A stretch of 33,742 nucleotides of DNA, taken from the NCBI GenBank assembly GCA_003241485.1, contig QFQD01000036.1, forward strand, positions 1-33,742, written 5' to 3'. Both the position numbers and the translations under genes were made by a program. A model generated the notes under the pieces. It saw only the letters and a list, made by a program, of their open reading frames with translations, searched no databases and was not told where the DNA came from. Positions 8,042 to 15,950 of the stretch are shown piece by piece. Source of the stretch: Ancylobacter novellus. GTDB taxonomy: Bacteria; Pseudomonadota; Alphaproteobacteria; Rhizobiales; Xanthobacteraceae. Position 1 is the first letter of the stretch. Each line of letters opens with the position of its first letter.

Positions 8042-8404
8042 ATGGCACAGTATCAGGACGCTACCGAGCGCCGTAAGGCGCGTGTCCGTCGTGCGATCCG
8101 CGCGACGGCGAACGGGCGGCCGCGCCTCTCGGTGCATCGCTCGTCGAAGCACATCTATGCGCAGGTCATCGACGACGCGCGCGGCGTTACCATCGCCGCT
8201 GCGTCTTCGCTCGAGAAGGCTCTGCGGGAAAGCCTCAAGACCGGCGCGGATGTCGCGGCGGCCGAGGCGATCGGCAAGCTCGTGGCGGAACGCGCCGTCG
8301 CAGCCGGTGTGAAGGACGTGGTCTTCGACCGCGGCGCCTTCATTTATCACGGCCGCGTCAAGGCGCTCGCCGATGCCGCCCGCGAGGGCGGTCTCAACTT
8401 CTGA
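8042..8404 (+). CDS. rplR: 50S ribosomal protein L18
   Basis: L18 (120 aa) binds 5S rRNA together with L5. Signature blocks are RRVRRAIRATANGRPRLSVH-like sequence (KARVRRAIRATANGRPRLSV), SSKHIYAQVIDDARG, and the C-terminal VVFDRGAFIYHGRVKALADA ending REGGLNF. The gap to rplF is 12 bases and the Shine-Dalgarno is weak, so translation may depend on coupling to rplF. Confidence 0.97.
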   Translation: MAQYQDATERRKARVRRAIRATANGRPRLSVHRSSKHIYAQVIDDARGVTIAAASSLEKALRESLKTGADVAAAEAIGKLVAERAVAAGVKDVVFDRGAFIYHGRVKALADAAREGGLNF

Positions 8405-8446
8405 GATCACGAGCGGGATCCCCCGCAGAACGACGAGGAATAGATC

Positions 8447-8998
8447 ATGGCTCGTGAACGTGAGCGTGAACGCGAAGATCGCGACAACACGTTCGTGGAC
8501 AAGCTGGTCCACATCAACCGTGTCGCGAAGGTGGTGAAGGGTGGCCGTCGTTTCGGCTTCGCTGCGCTTGTCGTCGTCGGCGACCAGAAGGGCCGCGTCG
8601 GCTTCGGCCACGGCAAGGCCCGTGAAGTGCCGGAAGCCATCCGCAAGGCCACGGAAGCCGCCAAGCGCGCGCTGATCCGCGTGCCGCTGCGCGAAGGTCG
8701 GACGCTGCACCACGACGTGCACGGCCACCATGGCGCCGGCAAGGTCATCCTGCGCGCGGCTCCGGCCGGTACCGGCATCATCGCCGGCGGCCCGATGCGC
8801 GCTGTTTTCGAGACGCTCGGCATGCAGGACGTGGTGGCGAAGTCTTTCGGCTCGTCCAACCCGTACAACATGGTCCGCGCGACCTTCGATGCGCTGAAGA
8901 ACCAGGACAGCCCGCGTCTCGTGGCTGCCCGCCGCAGCCTGAAGGTGTCGCAGCTGCAGTCCCGTCGCCGCGTCGATGACGCCGAAGCGACTGACTGA
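8447..8998 (+). CDS. rpsE: 30S ribosomal protein S5
   Basis: S5 (183 aa) contributes to decoding fidelity and mRNA entry. ATG 8447 follows GAGGAATAGATC. The N-terminus is extended and highly charged (MARERERERED). The dsRBD-like domain contains VVKGGRRFGFAALVVVGDQK and GRVGFGHGKAREVPEAIRKA. The C-terminal domain contains GTGIIAGGPMRAVFETLGMQ. The length exceeds E. coli S5 (167 aa) mainly through both termini. Confidence 0.98.
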   Translation: MAREREREREDRDNTFVDKLVHINRVAKVVKGGRRFGFAALVVVGDQKGRVGFGHGKAREVPEAIRKATEAAKRALIRVPLREGRTLHHDVHGHHGAGKVILRAAPAGTGIIAGGPMRAVFETLGMQDVVAKSFGSSNPYNMVRATFDALKNQDSPRLVAARRSLKVSQLQSRRRVDDAEATD

Positions 8999-9025
8999 GC
9001 CGCCTGAGAGGTAGTGGAGCTTATC

Positions 9026-9217
9026 ATGGCGAAAAGCAGCAAGACGGTCACCGTCGAACAGACCGGCAGCCCGATCCGCCGTCCGGAAGATCAGCGGGCG
9101 ACCCTCATCGGCCTCGGCCTCAACAAGCTCGGGCGTCGTTCGACGCTCGAAGACACCCCGGCCGTGCGTGGCATGATCCAGAAGGTTCGCCACCTCGTCC
9201 GCGTCGTCGAAGCGTGA
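9026..9217 (+). CDS. rpmD: 50S ribosomal protein L30
   Basis: L30 (63 aa) is a small large-subunit protein. ATG 9026 (MAKSSKTVTVEQTGSPIRRP) follows GGTAGTGGAGCTTATC. The ATG at 9014 would add only MELI and has no support. The motif RATLIGLGLNKLGRRSTLED and the end VRHLVRVVEA are typical. It lies between rpsE and rplO, as expected. Confidence 0.96.
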   Translation: MAKSSKTVTVEQTGSPIRRPEDQRATLIGLGLNKLGRRSTLEDTPAVRGMIQKVRHLVRVVEA

Positions 9218-9233
9218 CGGCAGGAGATTGGCG

Positions 9234-9722
9234 ATGAGCAGCCTTAAGGACATCAAGGACAACGAAGGCGCGCGCAAGTCTCGCATGCGCGTCGGCCGTG
9301 GCATTGGCTCCGGCAAGGGCAAGACCGGCGGCCGTGGCGTGAAGGGTCAGACCTCGCGTACCGGCGTCGCGATCAAGGGCTTCGAGGGCGGCCAGATGCC
9401 GATCCATCGTCGCCTGCCCAAGCGCGGCTTCCACAACATCTTCGCGCTGGATTGGAACGAGGTTTCCCTCGACCGCATCCAGGTGGCGATCGATGCTGGC
9501 AAGCTCGACGCGAAGGCGCCGATCACCCAGGCCGCGCTGGTCGAGGCGGGCGTCCTGCGCCGCGCCAAGGACGGCGTGCGCGTGCTGGGCGGCGAGCTGA
9601 AGACCAAGGTGACGCTGGAAGTGGCTCATGCCACCAAGTCGGCTGTCGCGGCGATCGAGAAGGCCGGCGGCACTCTGACGCTCCCCGCGTCGAAGGCTGA
9701 GGCTGGCGAAACGGCGGCCTGA
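9234..9722 (+). CDS. rplO: 50S ribosomal protein L15
   Basis: L15 (162 aa) is a late-assembly large-subunit protein. ATG 9234 (MSSLKDIKDNEGARKSRMRV) follows CAGGAGATT. A TTG at 9228 is possible but less likely. The basic Gly-rich N-terminal extension (GRGIGSGKGKTGGRGVKGQT) and FEGGQMPIHRRLPKRGFHN are definitive. The C-terminus is Ala-rich. The stop codon lies inside a hairpin at 9716-9737, just before secY. Confidence 0.97.
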   Translation: MSSLKDIKDNEGARKSRMRVGRGIGSGKGKTGGRGVKGQTSRTGVAIKGFEGGQMPIHRRLPKRGFHNIFALDWNEVSLDRIQVAIDAGKLDAKAPITQAALVEAGVLRRAKDGVRVLGGELKTKVTLEVAHATKSAVAAIEKAGGTLTLPASKAEAGETAA

Positions 9723-9737
9723 CGCTTAAGTCAGGCC
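9716..9737 (+). promoter_or_regulatory. Hairpin spanning the rplO stop codon
   Basis: GGCCTGAC (9716-9723) pairs perfectly with GTCAGGCC (9730-9737) across a 6-base loop GCTTAA, and the rplO TGA lies inside the 5' arm. A T-rich stretch (ACTATTTTC) follows a few bases later. Ribosomes finishing rplO would unfold it. It could modulate read-through into secY or protect a processed 3' end. Confidence 0.35.
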
Positions 9738-9778
9738 TTCCGACTATTTTCAGGGCACAGGTGAGGGAGCGAAGCCCC

Positions 9779-11110
9779 ATGGCCTCGGCAGCAGAACAGC
9801 TCGCGGCAAACCTCAATTTCGGTGCTCTGGCAAAAGCCGACGAACTCAAGAAGCGCATCTGGTTCACGCTGGGTGCGCTTCTCGTGTATCGGCTGGGCAC
9901 CTACATCCCGATGCCGGGCATCAACCCCGACGCGCTGGCCGACGTGTTCCGCACGGCGTCGCAGGGCATCATCGGCCTCTTCAACATGTTCTCGGGCGGC
10001 GCGGTCTCGCGCATGGCGATCTTCGCCCTGAACATCATGCCGTACATCTCGGCCTCCATCATCATTCAGCTGCTCACCACCGTCTCCCCGACGCTGGAAG
10101 CGCTGAAGAAGGAAGGCGAGTCCGGCCGCAAGACCATCAACCAGTACACGCGCTACCTCACCGTGGTGCTTGCCGTGTTCCAGTCCTATGGCATCGCCGT
10201 GGGCCTTGAGGGCTCGGGCGCCGTCGTGTCCGATCCGGGCTGGTTCTTCCGCATCTCGACCGTGATCACCCTGACGGGTGGCACCATGTTCCTGATGTGG
10301 CTGGGCGAGCAGATCACCTCGCGCGGCATCGGCAACGGCATCTCGCTGATCATCTTCGCCGGCATCGTCGCGGAGCTGCCTTCGGCGGTCGCCAACACGC
10401 TTGAACTCGGTCGCCAGGGCGCCATCTCGACCGGCCTCGTTCTGGCCGTGATCCTGATGGCCGCTGCGGTGATCACCTTCATCGTGTTCATGGAGCGCGC
10501 CCAGCGCCGGCTGCTGATCCAGTATCCGAAGCGCCAGGTCGGCAACAAGCTCTATGAGGGGCAGTCCTCGCACCTGCCTCTGAAGCTGAACACGTCGGGC
10601 GTCATCCCGCCGATCTTCGCCTCCTCGCTGCTGCTCATCCCGACCACGGTCGCGAGCTTCCTGCAGGGGCAGGGGCCTGGCTGGCTGACGACGGTGACCA
10701 CGCTTATCGGCCACGGCCAGCCGCTGTTCATGCTGCTCTACGTGCTGCTGATCGTGTTCTTCTGCTTCTTCTACACCGCGATCGTGTTCAACCCGACCGA
10801 GACCGCGGACAATCTGAAGAAGCATGGCGGCTTCATCCCGGGCATCCGTCCGGGCGAGCGCACCGCCGAGTACATCGACTATGTGCTGACTCGCATCACC
10901 GTCATCGGTGCGGCTTACCTTGCGATCGTCTGCTTGTTCCCCGAGATCCTGATCTCCTACGCGGCAGTGCCGTTCTACTTCGGCGGTACGTCCCTGCTCA
11001 TCGTGGTGAGCGTGACCATGGACACCGTGGCTCAGGTTCAGGGACACTTGCTGGCGCATCAGTATGAAGGGCTGGTCAAAAAGGCCAAGCTCAGGGGGAA
11101 GCGCCGATGA
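9779..11110 (+). CDS. secY: Preprotein translocase channel SecY
   Basis: SecY (443 aa) is the pore subunit of the SecYEG translocon in the inner membrane. ATG 9779 (MASAAEQLAANLNFGALAKA) follows GAGGGAGCGAAGCCCC. A GTG at 9761 would add six residues. About ten hydrophobic segments are visible. Conserved blocks are YIPMPGINPDALADVF, MPYISASIIIQLL, GEQITSRGIGNGISLIIFAG, LKLNTSGVIPPIFASSLLL and PFYFGGTSLLIVVSVTMDT. The cytoplasmic loop containing RRLLIQYPKRQVG is basic, as needed for SecA and ribosome contact. The stop overlaps the adk start by four bases. Confidence 0.98.
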   Translation: MASAAEQLAANLNFGALAKADELKKRIWFTLGALLVYRLGTYIPMPGINPDALADVFRTASQGIIGLFNMFSGGAVSRMAIFALNIMPYISASIIIQLLTTVSPTLEALKKEGESGRKTINQYTRYLTVVLAVFQSYGIAVGLEGSGAVVSDPGWFFRISTVITLTGGTMFLMWLGEQITSRGIGNGISLIIFAGIVAELPSAVANTLELGRQGAISTGLVLAVILMAAAVITFIVFMERAQRRLLIQYPKRQVGNKLYEGQSSHLPLKLNTSGVIPPIFASSLLLIPTTVASFLQGQGPGWLTTVTTLIGHGQPLFMLLYVLLIVFFCFFYTAIVFNPTETADNLKKHGGFIPGIRPGERTAEYIDYVLTRITVIGAAYLAIVCLFPEILISYAAVPFYFGGTSLLIVVSVTMDTVAQVQGHLLAHQYEGLVKKAKLRGKRR

Positions 11111-11691
11111 GGCTGATTCTGCTCGGACCGCCGGGGGCGGGCAAGGGCACCCAGGCACAGCGCCTGGTCGCACGTCACGGGATCGTGCAGCTGTCCACCG
11201 GTGACATGCTGCGCGAGGCGGTCCGAAACGAGACGCCGATCGGCCTCAAGGCCAAGGCGGTGATGGAGGCGGGGCAGCTCGTCTCCGACGAGATCGTGAT
11301 CGGCATCATCTCCGATCGCATTGACGAGCCGGACTGCGCCAAGGGGTTCATCCTCGACGGCTTTCCGCGCACCGTGGCCCAGGCCGAGGCCCTCGACGCC
11401 ATTCTGGCGGAGAAGGGCCTGAAGCTCGACGCCGTGATCGAATTCAAGGTCGACCAGGAAAAGCTGGTCGACCGCATCCTGCAGCGTGCCCGTGAAACCG
11501 CCGCGCGCGGCGAGCCGGTGCGCAAGGATGACGATCCGGAGATCTTCAAGACCCGCCTCGAGGCCTTCAACCGCGACACCGCCGTGGTCGCGCCATACTA
11601 TTCCGGGCGGGGCCTTCTGGTGACGGTCGACGGCATGAAGCCGATCGATGAAGTGACCAAGGCGATTTCGGACGTCCTGGAGACTGTCTGA
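11107..11691 (+). CDS. adk: Adenylate kinase, short-lid form
   Basis: Adenylate kinase interconverts ATP plus AMP with two ADP in the cytoplasm. The P-loop GPPGAGKGTQ is at residues 7-16, the AMP-binding region contains LSTGDMLREAV, and LDGFPRTVAQAEALD is the NMP/core signature. At 194 aa it lacks the roughly 27-residue lid insertion of the 214-aa E. coli enzyme. Its lid is a short loop around RETAARGEPVRKDDDPE. The ATG overlaps the secY stop (ATGA). The secY-adk order, with no rpmJ after secY, is common in alphaproteobacteria. Confidence 0.97.
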   Translation: MRLILLGPPGAGKGTQAQRLVARHGIVQLSTGDMLREAVRNETPIGLKAKAVMEAGQLVSDEIVIGIISDRIDEPDCAKGFILDGFPRTVAQAEALDAILAEKGLKLDAVIEFKVDQEKLVDRILQRARETAARGEPVRKDDDPEIFKTRLEAFNRDTAVVAPYYSGRGLLVTVDGMKPIDEVTKAISDVLETV

Positions 11692-11708
11692 CAAACCGGC
11701 CGCGCGGC

Positions 11709-11737
11709 TTGACATATGGAGTGAATCGCTCTATGTG
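11709..11737 (+). promoter_or_regulatory. Sigma-70-type promoter of the alpha operon
   Basis: TTGACA at 11709-11714 is a perfect -35 hexamer. A 17-base spacer leads to TATGTG at 11732-11737. Transcription would start near 11744 and give a leader of about 135 bases before rpsM. It is the best promoter match in the window and implies that rpsM-rpsK-rpoA-rplQ have their own start in addition to read-through from adk. Confidence 0.7.
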
Positions 11738-11760
11738 CCGCGCTTCACTTAAGCGAGCGT

Positions 11761-11870
11761 CGCGCATCGACATCATTCGCTGATGTCGCGCGGCTTCGTG
11801 CGTATCCCTGCAGGGGCCGGCCTCCACCGGACGCGGGGCAATCAATTCCGGTTCGTCCGGTGACATGGAG
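11761..11870 (+). promoter_or_regulatory. Structured 5' leader of the alpha operon
   Basis: Two hairpins lie in the predicted rpsM leader. The first pairs CGACATC (11768-11774) with GATGTCG (11782-11788), with a further CGCG/CGCG outside. The second is a perfect 9-bp stem CACCGGACG/CGTCCGGTG (11825-11833 with 11854-11862) with a 20-base loop. CTC at 11822-11824 could extend it by pairing with GAG at 11868-11870, which is part of the rpsM Shine-Dalgarno. That suggests translational control by a ribosomal protein. The pairing is observed; the regulator and mechanism are inferred. Confidence 0.45.
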
Positions 11871-11878
11871 TGAGCGTA

Positions 11879-12247
11879 ATGGCTCGTATTGCAGGCGTAA
11901 ACATCCCGACCAACAAGCGCGTCATCATTGCGCTTCAGTACATTCACGGCATCGGCGCGAAGAACGCGGCCGACATCGTGGAGAAGGTCGGCATCCCGCT
12001 CGAGCGTCGCGTCAACCAGCTGACCGACCAGGAAGTTCTCCAGATCCGCGAGACCATCGACCGCGACTATCTCGTCGAGGGCGATCTGCGTCGCGAAGTC
12101 TCGATGAACATCAAGCGTCTGATGGACCTGGGCTGCTATCGCGGCCTGCGTCACCGTCGTGGCCTGCCGGTCCGCGGTCAGCGCACGCACACCAACGCCC
12201 GCACCCGCAAGGGTCCGGCTAAGCCGATCGCCGGCAAGAAGAAGTGA
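11879..12247 (+). CDS. rpsM: 30S ribosomal protein S13
   Basis: S13 (122 aa) lies in the 30S head and bridges to the 50S subunit and P-site tRNA. ATG 11879 (MARIAGVNIPTNKRVIIALQ) is chosen over the GTG at 11870 because the family starts with MARIAGV and GGAG lies 8-11 bases upstream. A helix-two-turn-helix region is followed by the basic tail RGLRHRRGLPVRGQRTHTNA ending AKPIAGKKK. It is the first gene of the alpha operon. rpsK follows after a 117-base gap with hairpins. Confidence 0.97.
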   Translation: MARIAGVNIPTNKRVIIALQYIHGIGAKNAADIVEKVGIPLERRVNQLTDQEVLQIRETIDRDYLVEGDLRREVSMNIKRLMDLGCYRGLRHRRGLPVRGQRTHTNARTRKGPAKPIAGKKK

Positions 12248-12251
12248 TAGG

Positions 12252-12297
12252 GCGGGCTTCGGCCCGCTTATTTCTGCCGGCGGTGTGAGCCGCCGGC
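12252..12297 (+). promoter_or_regulatory. Tandem hairpins between rpsM and rpsK
   Basis: GCGGGC/GCCCGC (12252-12257 with 12262-12267) closes a TTCG tetraloop and is followed by TTATTTCT, which resembles a weak terminator. A second perfect 8-bp stem GCCGGCGG/CCGCCGGC (12276-12283 with 12290-12297) follows at once, without a T-tract. Partial termination or RNA stabilisation between rpsM and rpsK is a reasonable reading. Confidence 0.5.
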
Positions 12298-12364
12298 GTC
12301 AATGACAATGAATATTGTCCCGAGCGCCTGGTATGACGGGCGCGCCTGAAGGATCGAAGGTCAA

Positions 12365-12754
12365 ATGGCTAAAGAAGCAGCCCGCATTAAGCGTCGCGAG
12401 CGTAAGAACATCGCCTCGGGCGTCGCGCATGTGAACGCGTCGTTCAACAACACCATGATCACCATCACCGATGCGCAGGGCAACACCATTGCCTGGTCGT
12501 CGGCGGGTGCCATGGGCTTCAAGGGTTCGCGCAAGTCGACGCCGTATGCGGCGCAGGTTGCCGCCGAGGATTGCGCCCGCAAGGCTGCCGATCACGGCAT
12601 GCGCACCATCGAGGTCGAGGTCTCCGGTCCCGGTTCGGGGCGCGAATCGGCGCTGCGCGCCTTCCAGGCCGCGGGCTTCACGGTGACGTCGATCCGCGAC
12701 GTGACCCCGATCCCGCACAATGGTTGCCGTCCGCGCAAGCGTCGGCGCGTCTGA
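12365..12754 (+). CDS. rpsK: 30S ribosomal protein S11
   Basis: S11 (129 aa) forms part of the platform and contacts mRNA near the E site. The sequence contains KNIASGVAHVNASFNNTMIT, GAMGFKGSRKSTPYAAQVAA and the C-terminal PIPHNGCRPRKRRRV. The Asn-Gly in that last block is the site that converts to isoaspartate in E. coli S11. ATG 12365 follows GAAGGTCAA. In many bacteria rpsD comes next; here rpoA follows after 127 bases. Confidence 0.98.
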   Translation: MAKEAARIKRRERKNIASGVAHVNASFNNTMITITDAQGNTIAWSSAGAMGFKGSRKSTPYAAQVAAEDCARKAADHGMRTIEVEVSGPGSGRESALRAFQAAGFTVTSIRDVTPIPHNGCRPRKRRRV

Positions 12755-12767
12755 CGCGATTTGATCT

Positions 12768-12829
12768 GGCGGCGCGCGGGCGCCGCCAAGGCCGCTGCGT
12801 TTGGCATTCCCTCCCGGTTCGACCGGGGG
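12768..12829 (+). promoter_or_regulatory. Tandem hairpins between rpsK and rpoA
   Basis: A perfect 8-bp stem GGCGGCGC/GCGCCGCC (12768-12775 with 12780-12787, loop GCGG) is followed by CCCGGT/ACCGGG (12813-12818 with 12822-12827, loop TCG), extendable outward by a G-T and a C-G pair. No T-tract follows either stem. They may be remnants or regulatory elements where other bacteria carry rpsD. Confidence 0.4.
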
Positions 12830-12881
12830 CGGTGTTGGCGGGTGAGGTGCCCGGAGCACCGTCGAAAGCAAGGGTGACGTC

Positions 12882-13898
12882 GTGATTCAGAAGAACTGGC
12901 AAGAGCTGATCAAGCCCGAGAAGCTCGAGGTCGCGGTCGGCAGCGATCCGAAGCGGTTTGCGACCGTGGTGGCGGAGCCGCTGGAGCGTGGTTTCGGCCA
13001 GACGCTCGGCAATGCGCTGCGTCGTATTCTGCTGTCCTCGCTGCAGGGCGCGGCTGTGACGTCCGTCCATATCGATGGCGTCCTGCACGAGTTCTCCTCG
13101 ATTCCGGGCGTTCGCGAGGACGTGACCGACATCGTCCTGAACATCAAGGACATCGCCATCAAGATGGCCGGCGACGGCCCGAAGCGCATGGTGGTGAAGA
13201 AGCAGGGTCCGGGCATCGTCACCGCCGGTGACATCCAGACCGTCGGCGACGTGCAGGTGCTGAACCCCGAGCTGGTGCTCTGCACGCTCGACGACGGCGC
13301 CGAGATCCGCATGGAATTCACGGTCGACACCGGCAAGGGCTACATTGCCGCCGACCGCAACCGTCCCGAGGACGCGCCGATCGGTCTCATCCCGGTCGAC
13401 AGCCTGTACTCGCCGGTCAAGAAGGTCTCCTACAAGGTTGAGAACACCCGCGAGGGTCAGATTCTCGACTATGACAAGCTGACCCTCTCCATCGAGACCA
13501 ACGGCTCGGTCAGCCCGGAAGATGCGCTGGCCTATGCCGCGCGAATCCTGCAGGACCAGCTTGAGATCTTCGTGAATTTCGAGGAGCCCAAGCGCGAGAC
13601 GGAAAGCCCGGCGATCCAGGAGCTGCCCTTCAACCCGGCGCTGCTGAAGAAGGTCGACGAGCTGGAGCTGTCGGTTCGTTCGGCGAACTGCCTGAAGAAC
13701 GACAACATCGTCTACATCGGCGACCTGATCCAGAAGACCGAGGCGGAGATGCTCCGTACCCCGAACTTCGGCCGCAAGTCGCTGAACGAGATCAAGGAAG
13801 TTCTCGCCAGCATGGGCCTGCACCTCGGCATGGAAGTGCCGGGCTGGCCGCCCGAGAACATCGAAGACCTCGCCAAGCGCTTCGAAGATCACTACTGA
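12882..13898 (+). CDS. rpoA: DNA-directed RNA polymerase subunit alpha
   Basis: The alpha subunit (338 aa) nucleates RNA polymerase assembly and contacts UP elements and activators. The start is GTG 12882 (MIQKNWQELIKPEKLEVAVG), the standard alphaproteobacterial N-terminus. The dimerisation domain contains ERGFGQTLGNALRRILLSSL at about residues 35-54. The C-terminal domain (about 252-322) contains LSVRSANCLKNDNIVYIGDL. Arg266 and Asn269 match the UP-element-binding Arg265 and Asn268 of E. coli. The Shine-Dalgarno is weak (AAGGGTGACGTC). Length and domains are complete. Confidence 0.98.
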   Translation: MIQKNWQELIKPEKLEVAVGSDPKRFATVVAEPLERGFGQTLGNALRRILLSSLQGAAVTSVHIDGVLHEFSSIPGVREDVTDIVLNIKDIAIKMAGDGPKRMVVKKQGPGIVTAGDIQTVGDVQVLNPELVLCTLDDGAEIRMEFTVDTGKGYIAADRNRPEDAPIGLIPVDSLYSPVKKVSYKVENTREGQILDYDKLTLSIETNGSVSPEDALAYAARILQDQLEIFVNFEEPKRETESPAIQELPFNPALLKKVDELELSVRSANCLKNDNIVYIGDLIQKTEAEMLRTPNFGRKSLNEIKEVLASMGLHLGMEVPGWPPENIEDLAKRFEDHY

Positions 13899-13970
13899 GC
13901 ATTAGACGCGGCGGTCGAGCCGCCATCATCGAAACCCGGCTCGAAGGCCGTCGCAGACAGGATACTCGCC

Positions 13971-14396
13971 ATGAACCACGGCAAGACGTATCGGAAGTTC
14001 AACCGCACCGCGGAACACCGCAAGGCCATGTTCGCCAATCTGGCGCAGGCCCTGATCACCCATGAGCAGATCGTCACCACCCTGCCCAAGGCGAAGGATC
14101 TTCGCCCGGTGGTGGAGAAGCTGATCACCCTCGGCAAGCGTGGCGGCCTGCACGCCCGTCGTCAGGCGATCGCCGACATCCGCGACGTCGCCGTCGTGCG
14201 CAAGCTGTTCGACGTGATCGGCCCGCGCTACAAGGAGCGCAATGGCGGCTACACCCGCATCATCAAGGCGGGCTTCCGCCACGGTGATTCGGCCGCCGTG
14301 GCGGTGATCGAGCTGGTCGATCGCGATGAGAGCGCCAAGGGCGCCGCTGACCTCGCCCGCCACGAGGCGGAGAAGTCGGCCGAAGCCGCTGCCTGA
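13971..14396 (+). CDS. rplQ: 50S ribosomal protein L17
   Basis: L17 (141 aa) is a large-subunit protein near the tunnel exit. It begins MNHGKTYRKFNRTAEHRKAM and contains ITHEQIVTTLPKAKDLRPVV and RYKERNGGYTRIIKAGFRHG. A C-terminal Ala/Glu-rich tail (KGAADLARHEAEKSAEAAA) takes it beyond the E. coli length of 127. It closes the alpha operon, and a strong terminator follows at 14424. Confidence 0.98.
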   Translation: MNHGKTYRKFNRTAEHRKAMFANLAQALITHEQIVTTLPKAKDLRPVVEKLITLGKRGGLHARRQAIADIRDVAVVRKLFDVIGPRYKERNGGYTRIIKAGFRHGDSAAVAVIELVDRDESAKGAADLARHEAEKSAEAAA

Positions 14397-14423
14397 GCTA
14401 GGCACGCACAACACGTTTTCGGG

Positions 14424-14455
14424 AAGGGGCGGTTCTTACCGCCCCTTTTCTTTTG
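14424..14455 (+). terminator. Rho-independent terminator of the ribosomal cluster
   Basis: A perfect 10-bp stem AAGGGGCGGT/ACCGCCCCTT (14424-14433 with 14438-14447) has a TCTT loop and a TTTTCTTTT tail. It lies 27 bases after the rplQ stop and is the strongest terminator in the window. Confidence 0.92.
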
Positions 14456-14519
14456 TCTGCGGCCGGGCCGCGGTTAGGCGACCCTTTTTCCGCCGCGCGC
14501 CGGGGTCTATATCTCGGGC

Positions 14520-15950
<1,431 letters not shown>

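Noticed and set aside
7277..9322. 681-aa open frame on the minus strand across rpsH-rpmD
   Set aside because: It lies antisense to six certain ribosomal genes. Its composition is that of a GC-rich shadow frame and it contains no recognisable domain.
9731..11173. 480-aa minus-strand frame opposite secY
   Set aside because: Antisense to secY throughout, His/Asp/Arg-rich with no domain. It is an artefact of high third-position GC.
11111..11878. rpmJ after secY or rpsD in the alpha operon
   Set aside because: I looked for both because E. coli has them here (rpmJ after secY, rpsD before rpoA). Neither the secY-adk junction nor the rpsK-rpoA gap can encode them.
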